7,900 nt of DNA from Bacillota bacterium (GTDB taxonomy: Bacteria > Bacillota > DSM-12270 > Thermacetogeniales > Thermacetogeniaceae): the NCBI GenBank assembly GCA_030627585.1, contig DAOURU010000040.1:1-7900 (forward strand), in the 5' to 3' direction. The translations under genes were made by a program, and so were the position numbers. Below the pieces are notes generated by a model. The model worked only from the letters and a program-made list of their open reading frames with translations, was not told the origin of the DNA and ran no database searches. How positions within the stretch are numbered: position 1 is the stretch's first letter; each line of letters begins with the position of its first letter. Positions 1-5,564 of the stretch are shown here, one piece after another.

Positions 1-286
<286 letters not shown>

Positions 287-339
287 AAAGCGCCGCCGGT
301 TGCCTTTGCCTAGTAAAAGTTGCAAAAGAAATCAAATTT
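287..339 (+). other. 23S-5S internal transcribed spacer
   Basis: A short spacer of about 53 nt lies between the end of 23S and the start of 5S. It contains no tRNA. It should hold the processing stems flanking both rRNAs, but no long perfect stem can be asserted by eye. Its boundaries depend on the estimated rRNA ends. Confidence 0.6.
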
Positions 340-516
340 TCTGGTGGCCAGAGCGGAGGGGAAACACCCGTATGTTTCCGTAAGCCGCACCCCTTTGATT
401 CCATTCCGGATAAGGAGGGGCAGTGTTTCCGGAAACCCATCCCGAACACGGAAGTTAAGCCCTCCCGCGCCGATGGTACTGGGGCGTGTCCCCGGGAGAG
501 TAGGTCGCTGCCAGGA
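340..516 (+). rRNA. rrf: 5S ribosomal RNA with expansion segment in loop C
   Basis: The conserved 5S core is clear. Helix I forms between CTGGTGGC (341-348) and GCTGCCAG (507-514). Helix II pairs the GCGGAGGGG region (353-361) with the GCCCTCCC region (459-466). The loop C block CCCATCCCGAACACGG is at 436-451, CGCCGATGGTACTGGGG at 468-484 and GAGAGTAGGTCG at 496-507. A normal bacterial 5S is about 115-120 nt, but this one spans about 177 nt. The excess is a single block of about 60-65 nt (roughly 372-435) inserted after CACCCGT, on the 5' side of loop C between helix III and the conserved CCCATCCC. The insert is self-complementary (see its own entry), and the surrounding core appears intact, so the gene is probably functional rather than a pseudogene. 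Expanded 5S rRNAs are known from some Clostridia and haloarchaea. Confidence 0.9.
372..435 (+). other. 5S rRNA expansion segment (predicted hairpin)
   Basis: This is the segment absent from ordinary 5S rRNA. GTTTCCG (374-380) is the exact complement of CGGAAAC (430-436), closing the insert with 7 bp. Further in, GCAC (387-390) can pair with GTGT (423-426, one G-U). The C-rich run at 390-394 can pair with AGGGG at 416-420. An apical helix of ATTC (398-401) with GGAT (408-411) is possible but includes a G-U pair. GTTTCCGGAAAC (425-436) is itself a 12-bp palindrome, so TGTTTCCG occurs twice (373-380 and 424-431). The fold was drawn by hand and no energy was calculated. The insert ends are uncertain by 1-3 nt. 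Confidence 0.75.
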
Positions 517-529
517 AAAATTTTTTGGA

Positions 530-562
530 GGGTTGCAGGTTCGAATCCTGCCCGGGGAGCCA
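530..562 (+). pseudogene. tRNA 3'-half remnant (probably tRNA-Asn)
   Basis: A perfect tRNA T-arm is present: GCAGG (535-539), loop TTCGAAT (540-546), CCTGC (547-551). It is followed by the acceptor 3' strand CCGGGGA (552-558), discriminator G559 and an encoded CCA (560-562). The GGGTT at 530-534 looks like a variable loop. Nothing resembling a normal D-arm or anticodon arm lies upstream, because the 5S gene ends only 14 nt before. The 5' half is therefore missing and no anticodon can be assigned. The expected 5' acceptor strand TCCCCGG and discriminator G fit tRNA-Asn of Firmicutes best, from memory. The fragment is likely co-transcribed with the rRNA. TCCCCGG does occur inside the 5S gene at 489-495, discussed under findings. 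Confidence 0.75.
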
Positions 563-568
563 GTAAGC

Positions 569-615
569 AAAAAAGGGGCTGTCTCAAAAGCATTATTTGG
601 AGCAGCCCCTTTTTT
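569..615 (+). terminator. Intrinsic terminator of the rRNA operon
   Basis: GGGGCTG (575-581) pairs perfectly with CAGCCCC (603-609). The A-tract at 569-574 pairs with the T-tract at 610-615, giving up to 13 bp around a 21-nt loop. The U-tract follows directly, as expected for a Rho-independent terminator closing the rRNA transcript. The A/T-flanked stem could also work in the reverse direction, but no gene converges from the right. The left arm reads GGGGCTGTCTCAAAA, a sequence that also resembles the ends of some Firmicutes insertion sequences. Confidence 0.85.
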
Positions 616-850
616 ATTTATTAGTTACTTGGTTGTTGTTTTATTTTGGGTCAAAAATCCTGTTTTTGTGGGGGATTTGGCAAAAAACAACTTAACAGAC
701 GATATAAGGTCGTCAGTTGAGAAAAACTTTATTTTCCTTTCAAATTAAAAACGGGAAGAGGTCTTTTGTCGCTGGTAATTTTATTGTCCTGTTGATAAAT
801 TTAAATAAGACCAGCTTTTTTAAATTAATTAAGTTGCCGGGGGTTGGTTC
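616..850. other. AT-rich intergenic region upstream of the transporter operon
   Basis: This spacer of 235 nt lies between the rRNA terminator and the first transporter gene. No convincing coding sequence is visible. It holds one bulged inverted repeat (688-719) overlapping a weak promoter-like element, and a long A/T-rich stretch at 790-830. The operon promoter should lie here, but no confident -35/-10 pair could be found. Confidence 0.5.
677..719 (+). promoter_or_regulatory. Candidate promoter overlapped by an inverted repeat
   Basis: TTGGCA (677-682) resembles a sigma-A -35 box and TATAAG (703-708) a -10 box, but the 20-nt spacing is longer than the optimum, so the call is weak. The -10 box lies inside the inverted repeat GACGA (698-702)/TCGTC (710-714), which is extended outward by CAACT (688-692)/AGTTG (715-719) with a 5-nt bulge. 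The repeat could be an operator for a repressor of the transporter operon or a leader hairpin. Confidence 0.22.
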
Positions 851-1474
851 ATGGGTTTTTGGGATCTTCTGACAGTGCGCTGGAGCAAAATTTTACTTCT
901 TACACAGGAACACATCTTACTTGTTTTCGCTGCGATTATTGTCGCAGTTTGTCTGGGTGTGGCGCTGGGGATCGTGATTACTTATTACCGGCCTGCAGCC
1001 CGGGTTGCCCTTTATATCTGCCAGATTTTAATGACTGTTCCCAGCCTGGCAATGGTGGGGCTTCTTTTGCCTTTTTTCGGAATCGGTTTTAAAACAGGTG
1101 TAGTCGCTTTGATTCTTTATTCTCTTCTCCCTATTGTTCGTAATACCTATACGGGGATTGAGGAAATTAATCCCGCGGTTTTGGAAGCTGCAAGGGGGAT
1201 GGGAATGCAGGAGGCAACCATCCTCCGGCGGATTAAGCTGCCTTTAGCTCTTCCTGTAATTATGGCCGGGATCCGAACTGCGGTGGTAATGGTAGTTGGA
1301 ATTGCGGCAATTGCATCCTATGTTGGGGCAGGGGGGTTAGGTGAATTTATTTTTCGCGGTATTTCCCAGTGGAATAAGCAGGTTGTCTTGCTGGGGGCGA
1401 TTTGCATCTCTGTCCTGGCGATAGTTTTCGACTTTCTCTTCAAGTACCTGGAAAACCGCTTTCGTGCGGTTTAA
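851..1474 (+). CDS. OpuB/OpuC-type osmolyte ABC transporter permease (first copy)
   Basis: This 207-aa integral membrane protein is one of two channel subunits of a glycine betaine/choline-type ABC importer. Hydrophobic segments are visible at about 21-45, 54-78, 82-96, 131-156 and 178-199. The cytoplasmic EAA loop that docks on the ATPase is at 112-140 (EAARGMGM, then RRIKLPLALPVIMAGI), followed by the family-typical YVGAGGLG (157-164). The length is usual for OpuCB/OpuCD proteins. The ATG at 851 has a G-rich stretch (839-843) 7 nt upstream but no AGGAGG, so initiation may be weaker than for the ATPase gene. It is the first gene of a four-gene operon with the ATPase 23 nt downstream. It is a clear paralog of the second permease, with near-identical DNA across the LP-IMAGIRTAVV region. 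The exact substrate cannot be read from the permease. Confidence 0.93.
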   Translation: MGFWDLLTVRWSKILLLTQEHILLVFAAIIVAVCLGVALGIVITYYRPAARVALYICQILMTVPSLAMVGLLLPFFGIGFKTGVVALILYSLLPIVRNTYTGIEEINPAVLEAARGMGMQEATILRRIKLPLALPVIMAGIRTAVVMVVGIAAIASYVGAGGLGEFIFRGISQWNKQVVLLGAICISVLAIVFDFLFKYLENRFRAV

Positions 1475-1484
1475 AGGTTTGGGC

Positions 1485-1490
1485 AGGAGG
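1485..1490 (+). promoter_or_regulatory. Ribosome binding site deciding the ATPase start
   Basis: A perfect AGGAGG lies 4 nt before the ATG at 1495 and 7 nt before the adjacent ATG at 1498. It rules out a longer reading-frame extension into the upstream permease gene and favours 1498, with 1495 nearly as possible. Confidence 0.8.
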
Positions 1491-1497
1491 ATTAATG

Positions 1498-2610
1498 ATG
1501 ATCAGGTTGGAACGTGTTACCAAGCTTTACGCGGGGCAGAAAAATCCTGTTGTCAATGAACTTACCCTGGAAATACCTGCAGGAGAAGTTTGTATTTTAT
1601 TGGGCCCGTCGGGCTGCGGGAAAACGACGACACTCAAAATGATTAACCGCCTTGTAGCACCGACTTCGGGAGAAATTTACGTGAACGGTCAGAATACCCG
1701 GGAGGTCGACCCGATTAAATTGCGCCTCAATATCGGATATGTCATCCAAGAGATCGGGCTCTTTCCTCACATGACGATTGCAGAAAATATCGCAACTGTA
1801 CCTCGCGAGAAAAAGTGGCCCCGGGATAAGATCCGGGCGTGCGTCCATGAGATGCTCCGCCTTGTGGGTCTTGAACCGGATCTATACAGTGAGCGAAAGC
1901 CTGCCACCCTCAGCGGGGGGCAGCGGCAGCGCGTCGGGGTGGCGCGCGCCCTGGCTGCGGATCCCTCGATACTCCTGATGGATGAACCCTTTGGAGCTGT
2001 CGATCCCATTACGCGCTCTCACCTTCAAAACGAGTTTTTGAGAATTCAGGAAAAGATGCGCAAAACCGTTGTTTTCGTTACCCATGACATTGATGAGGCA
2101 ATTAAAATGGGGGACAAGATTGCAGTGATGCGGGAAGGGAAACTTGTCCAGTACGATTCTCCGGAAAAGCTTCTTAGTGCTCCCAAGGATGATTTTGTAG
2201 AAAAACTGGTTGGTCATAACCGCACCCTGAAGAGGCTCCATTTAATTCAAGTCAAGGACGTGCTTCACAAAGAGACCCCTGTTGTCAAACCCGAAAGTTC
2301 CCTCGAGGACGTGGCGCGGATCTCAAGCCAGAGCAAAATCCGGGCGGTCTTTGTCGTAGATCAAGACAGGCGTTTATTGGGAGTGATCCCATCTAACAAG
2401 CTGAATAATTGGAATGGAAACGAGAAAGCAGCAGATGTTTTCGAACCGCTCCAAAATATCATCGAAGCGAAAGCAACGTTAAATGATGCCTTGTCTGTGA
2501 TGCTCGGCGCCGGGGAGTGGTATGTCGCAGTTTTAAACAACGGGTCAGAGTTTGCAGGGATTGTGACGCTGGGCGGCCTGCTGGAGTTGGTGAAGGAAGA
2601 TGCGGCTTAA
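1498..2610 (+). CDS. opuCA: OpuCA-type osmolyte ABC transporter ATP-binding protein with CBS domains
   Basis: This 370-aa cytoplasmic ATPase powers the betaine/choline-type importer. Numbered from the ATG at 1498, it has Walker A GPSGCGKTT (36-44), Q-loop Q84, signature LSGGQ (138-142), Walker B ILLMDEP (158-164), D-loop around D169 and switch histidine H196 (VTHD). From about residue 245 a tandem CBS pair follows (KDVLHKETPVV, then RAVFVVDQDRRLLGVIP, then the repeat ending GIVTLGGLLELV). In OpuA/OpuC-type ATPases such domains sense ionic strength or cyclic di-AMP and gate transport; regulation here is inferred from the family. The length matches OpuCA (about 380 aa). Its 3' end overlaps the second permease by 11 nt, which implies translational coupling. 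An alternative start at 1495 adds one Met. The OpuBA/OsmV names would be equally defensible. Confidence 0.95.
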   Translation: MIRLERVTKLYAGQKNPVVNELTLEIPAGEVCILLGPSGCGKTTTLKMINRLVAPTSGEIYVNGQNTREVDPIKLRLNIGYVIQEIGLFPHMTIAENIATVPREKKWPRDKIRACVHEMLRLVGLEPDLYSERKPATLSGGQRQRVGVARALAADPSILLMDEPFGAVDPITRSHLQNEFLRIQEKMRKTVVFVTHDIDEAIKMGDKIAVMREGKLVQYDSPEKLLSAPKDDFVEKLVGHNRTLKRLHLIQVKDVLHKETPVVKPESSLEDVARISSQSKIRAVFVVDQDRRLLGVIPSNKLNNWNGNEKAADVFEPLQNIIEAKATLNDALSVMLGAGEWYVAVLNNGSEFAGIVTLGGLLELVKEDAA

Positions 2611-3325
2611 CAAGGAATGGACTAAGTTCAGCCTCCCCCTCTTTCTCCTCGCAGGGGCCGGATTTCTGGTAATCTGGTACTTTGTTAAAAACCCGGGGGG
2701 AGCGATGGCGGCCCGGATTCTTACATATCAGCACATAGGCTGGTTGCTGGCACAGCACATCCTGATGGTGCTCATTTCTTCATTTATGGCCATCATGACA
2801 GCCGTGCCTTTAGGAATCATCGTGAGCCGCCCCCGCTTACGGGTTGCCGGGGTAATTATCGAGAATACGGTCAACATTGCCCAAACTGTTCCGAGCATTG
2901 CCGTCCTGGCTTTATTTTTTACCTTTTTAGGGTTGGGTTTTAGCACGGCTGTTTTTGCCCTGTGGCTCTATTCTCTCCTTCCCGTTCTCCGCAACACCTA
3001 TGCCGGGATGAAACTTGTTCCGGCTGAAATCGTTGAGGCCGCCAAGGGGATGGGAATGTCGCCCCGGCGTGTCTTAACCAGGATCGAACTTCCCCTCGCC
3101 ATTCCTGTGATCATGGCCGGGATCCGAACGGCGGTGGTAATCAACGTCGGAACCGCAACCCTTGCAACCTTTATCGGGGCCGGCGGTTTGGGTCACTTAA
3201 TTGTGACGGGGATTACCGTCCAGCGGCATGAACTGCTTTTTACCGGAAGTGTTTTAAGCGCCTTGCTCGCAATCTTTTGCGATCACATGCTGGGCGGTTT
3301 GGAGTCGCTAGTGCGGCCGGGTTAG
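2600..3325 (+). CDS. OpuB/OpuC-type osmolyte ABC transporter permease (second copy)
   Basis: This second channel subunit has 241 aa as given. It shares the core of the first permease: the EAAKGMGM loop at 146-153, then RIELPLAIPVIMAGIRTAVV (161-180) and FIGAGGLG (191-198). It differs by an extra N-terminal hydrophobic segment (about 10-29). The ATG at 2600 overlaps the ATPase stop by 11 nt, with an AAGGA only 2 nt upstream, which is poor spacing. An in-frame ATG at 2705 (residue 36), preceded by a G-run, would give a 206-aa protein collinear with the first permease. If 2600 is right, the extra segment changes the topology to start with an additional membrane span. The gene follows the ATPase and precedes the binding protein by 59 nt. 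The two permeases presumably form a heterodimer, as in B. subtilis OpuCB/OpuCD. Confidence 0.9.
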   Translation: MRLNKEWTKFSLPLFLLAGAGFLVIWYFVKNPGGAMAARILTYQHIGWLLAQHILMVLISSFMAIMTAVPLGIIVSRPRLRVAGVIIENTVNIAQTVPSIAVLALFFTFLGLGFSTAVFALWLYSLLPVLRNTYAGMKLVPAEIVEAAKGMGMSPRRVLTRIELPLAIPVIMAGIRTAVVINVGTATLATFIGAGGLGHLIVTGITVQRHELLFTGSVLSALLAIFCDHMLGGLESLVRPG

Positions 3326-3384
3326 TTGCAATGGTTGGGACCGGCAGGGTTTTCCTGTTAGCCAATATGTGAGGAGGGGTTTCG

Positions 3385-4344
3385 ATGGCTCGTAAAATTC
3401 CCTGGAAGCTGGTGCTTGTAATCGGAATAGTATTTTCAATGGGCTTCCTTGCAGCCGGTTGTGGAGGAGGGAGCACTCAAACCGGGGCAGGTCAGATCAG
3501 CAAGTGGGTATTTGCAACCGACCACGAATTTTCTGTAAGGCCCGACGGGTTGCCCGAACTCCAAAAGGCTTATGACTTCCAATTTGATGATATTCGGGTG
3601 ATGGACTTAGGAGTTACATACGGTGCTTTGAAAGACGGGGAAGTTCCTGTTGCCATGGGATTCGCGACAGACGGGCGGATCGGTGCTTACGGTTTGGTGA
3701 ATTTAGAGGATGATAAGCACTTCTTCCCCGTTTATAACCCGGCTCCGGTGGTACGCAAAGAGGTGCTGGACAAGTATCCAGAACTTGAAGAAATTTTGAA
3801 AAAAATCAGTTCCCGGCTTGATACGGAAACGATGATCGATTTGAACGGCCAGGTGGATGTTGAAGGAAAAGAAGTCACGGATGTCGCAAAAGAATGGTTA
3901 ACCGAAGAAGGTCTTTTAAGCGAAACGCCGCCATCTGAGAAAAAGGGAAAAATCGGTGTCGGATCTAAGGAATTTACGGAACAATTGCTGCTCGGGGCCA
4001 TGACAGTGCAGCTTTTGGAAAATAACGGCTTCGAAGTAGAGGATAAAACGGGTTTAGCCGGGACGAATGTGGTCCGCCAGGCTCTGGAAACGGGAGAAAT
4101 TGATCTCTACTGGGAATATACGGGAACGGCCTGGCTTGCCCACCTTGGGCATGAAGAGCCAATCACCGATTCTCAAGAGGCATTCCAAAAAGTAAAAGAG
4201 GAAGATCTGGCCAAAAACAACCTGGTGTGGCTGGATTACGCCGACTTTGACAACACCTATACACTCATGATGCGTAAAGAAGACGCTGATGCCTTAGGAA
4301 TTAAAACAATTAGCGATCTTGCCCGCGTGATCAAGGAAGATTAA
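3385..4344 (+). CDS. Osmolyte-binding lipoprotein, circularly permuted OpuCC/ProX-type
   Basis: This 319-aa membrane-anchored receptor captures the solute and delivers it to the permeases. A basic N-terminus and hydrophobic stretch (9-25) lead to the lipobox FLAAGC with lipidated C26, then a short GS-rich linker. The order of the ligand-binding halves is reversed relative to OpuCC/ProX/YehZ. Residues ~38-178 (FATDHEF, RPDGLPELQKAY, GFATDGRI, NPAPVVRKEVLDKYPEL, VDVEGK, WLTEEGLL) match the usual second half. Residues ~189-319 (GVGSKEFTEQLLLG, GEIDLYWEYTGTAW, FDNTYTLM, TISDLARV) match the usual first half. A charged linker (179-188) joins them. Substrate-cage candidates DLYWEYTG (240-247) and NTY (290-292) are kept. 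The total length is normal, so this looks like a permutation, not a truncation. A strong GGAGG (3373-3377) lies 7 nt before the ATG. Substrate is probably a quaternary ammonium compound, but this is unproven. Confidence 0.9.
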   Translation: MARKIPWKLVLVIGIVFSMGFLAAGCGGGSTQTGAGQISKWVFATDHEFSVRPDGLPELQKAYDFQFDDIRVMDLGVTYGALKDGEVPVAMGFATDGRIGAYGLVNLEDDKHFFPVYNPAPVVRKEVLDKYPELEEILKKISSRLDTETMIDLNGQVDVEGKEVTDVAKEWLTEEGLLSETPPSEKKGKIGVGSKEFTEQLLLGAMTVQLLENNGFEVEDKTGLAGTNVVRQALETGEIDLYWEYTGTAWLAHLGHEEPITDSQEAFQKVKEEDLAKNNLVWLDYADFDNTYTLMMRKEDADALGIKTISDLARVIKED

Positions 4345-4584
4345 CTGTCTCGGTTGTTAAGAAATCTTGCCGGTCCCCCTGCTTATATCGCTTGTTGTAT
4401 AGCCTGTTTCCGCTTTCACATCCTGTGCCCAAAGTGGCTTATTTAATTAGTTCCCCCGGCACTCTGAGTGCGGAGGCTCTTAGAGCTTTGCCGCCTCGTA
4501 TCTGCTGAGGGGTATTTTTTTGTTAAAGGCTGAGAGGTGTGTTTTTCTGAACAAGAGGGATCTGGTTGGGCATGGAAAGCGGGG
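4345..4584. other. Intergenic gap between convergent genes, with inverted repeats
   Basis: This 240-nt spacer lies between the binding-protein stop (+ strand) and the GTPase stop (- strand). No plausible gene is seen. The left third (4345-4450) shows no feature. The rest holds consecutive short inverted repeats, a T7 run (4515-4521), and a series of TPP-riboswitch-like blocks (4509-4584) treated under findings. Confidence 0.5.
4459..4521 (+). terminator. Candidate terminator region of the transporter operon
   Basis: Several small inverted repeats precede a run of seven T (4515-4521): GCACT/AGTGC (4459-4463/4467-4471), GCTC/GAGC (4476-4479/4483-4486), GAGGC/GCCTC (4473-4477/4493-4497) and CCTC/GAGG (4494-4497/4507-4510). 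The last two are mutually exclusive. Each stem is short, and the one nearest the T-run has only 4 bp and ends 4 nt before it, so termination strength is doubtful. It sits where the operon should end. Confidence 0.35.
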
Positions 4585-5532
4585 TTAGACGTGAAGCTCG
4601 ACGATGTCTTTGTCCTGGAGGACGTAATCACGGAGTACGGCCTGGCCGGGGAATTTCGCTGAACCCCAGACCTTGGCGGCTTTAAGACGCTGCGGAAAAT
4701 CCCGGTGGACGGAGCGCGCGAAGTCCAGGATGGTGCTTCCTTTTTTCAGGACAAAGGGAGTTCTCAGATCAGGGGGCTGCCCCGGAGTCTTGCTGTAGAT
4801 CCTGATTACATTCAAGGCCGCGTAAATTTGCGGGCGGAGCCTTTCTATACCGGCATCAAAAACAGAAATAGTTAAAAGCGGATATTGAGGGGGAACAAAT
4901 TCCCGGATCAGGGCCAGGTTTTCTTGCGTCCCCGGGAGGTCCTCTTTTGTAATCACAATCAGGCAGGGTTTTTCCTCAAGTCCCACCTTTTTTTGCTGGA
5001 ACAGGTTTAAAGAAATCTCAATTTCTTCAAGACACGTATCTCCAGAGCCATCTATGGTCAGCAGGATCAGATCCGCCTGCCGGAGGAGGTTGACCAATCC
5101 CGGGTCGACTCCTTCCCCGGTGAGCGGCGGCGTATCCACCAGCTGGATGGAAATATCCTCAAAAGACATCATTCCGGCGACAGGAACCTGGGTGGCAAAA
5201 GGGTAATCTGCGATACAAACCCTGGCCCTGGTCAAGGCACCCACCAGGGAGGATTTCCCGCTGTTGGGGAATCCTGTAAGGACAACTTGCCCCGCTCCTT
5301 CTCTGGGGATCCGGTAGGGGTTGTAGCGTGCTGCTTTGCTTTTCTGCATCCCCTGGTTGCGAAGTTTTGAGAGGCGCTTTTTAATGTCGGCTTGAAGTTT
5401 TTCTGTTCCTTTGTGTTTTGGAATTACGGCCAGCATTTCCTCCAGTGCTTCGATTTTTTCTTCAACAGTTTTGGCGGCTTTAAAGCGCTGTTCCGCCTGA
5501 TGGTACTGAGGGGTAAGGTTTGCCGGCACCAT
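4585..5532 (-). CDS. DRG/Obg-like GTPase with C-terminal TGS domain
   Basis: This 315-aa predicted GTP-binding protein belongs to the TRAFAC OBG-HflX-like group. Residues 1-60 are charged and probably helical (KIEALEEMLAVIPKHKGTEKL), as in archaeal/eukaryotic DRG proteins. The G domain has G1 GFPNSGKSS (87-95), a switch I region ADYPFATQVPVAG (108-120) that matches the DRG/Obg YPFTT pattern with T114, G3 DTPP (133-136) and G4 TKED (195-198). From about 247 to the end there is a TGS domain (RTPFVLKKGSTILDF to DYVLQDKDIVELHV), a ubiquitin-like RNA/ribosome-associated fold. G4 has T in place of the usual N of NKxD, and G3 has DTPP instead of DTPG. The ATG at 5532 follows a near-perfect GGGAGGTGATC (5534-5544). 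The gene stands alone and converges on the transporter operon. DRG-type GTPases act around the ribosome, but the role of bacterial members is unclear. Confidence 0.88.
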   Translation of the reverse strand: MVPANLTPQYHQAEQRFKAAKTVEEKIEALEEMLAVIPKHKGTEKLQADIKKRLSKLRNQGMQKSKAARYNPYRIPREGAGQVVLTGFPNSGKSSLVGALTRARVCIADYPFATQVPVAGMMSFEDISIQLVDTPPLTGEGVDPGLVNLLRQADLILLTIDGSGDTCLEEIEISLNLFQQKKVGLEEKPCLIVITKEDLPGTQENLALIREFVPPQYPLLTISVFDAGIERLRPQIYAALNVIRIYSKTPGQPPDLRTPFVLKKGSTILDFARSVHRDFPQRLKAAKVWGSAKFPGQAVLRDYVLQDKDIVELHV

Positions 5533-5533
5533 T

Positions 5534-5544
5534 GATCACCTCCC
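5534..5544 (-). promoter_or_regulatory. Very strong ribosome binding site of the GTPase gene
   Basis: Read on the - strand, GGGAGGTGATC matches the anti-Shine-Dalgarno end of 16S rRNA almost throughout. The GGAGG core is 6 nt from the ATG at 5532, which fixes the start. Confidence 0.8.
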
Positions 5545-5564
5545 GCGCGGTTCTTGCTCTCTAT

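Noticed and set aside
784..812. TTGTCC/TTGATA boxes as promoter of the transporter operon
   Set aside because: No acceptable -10 box occurs at 16-18 nt spacing in the A/T-rich stretch, so it was not listed as a feature.
1254..1292. Repeat shared by the two permease genes (about 1254-1292 and 3104-3142)
   Set aside because: The similarity follows the conserved PVIMAGIRTAVV protein segment of paralogous genes and is not a mobile or regulatory repeat.
1402..1497. Extended N-terminus of the ATPase starting at 1402
   Set aside because: It overlaps the permease coding end, adds non-family sequence, and ignores the perfect AGGAGG at 1485-1490.
4345..4584. Possible leftover of a duplicated binding-protein half after the permuted gene
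   Set aside because: No frame of the gap encodes recognisable pieces of the OpuCC second half (such as RPDGLP or APVVR motifs).
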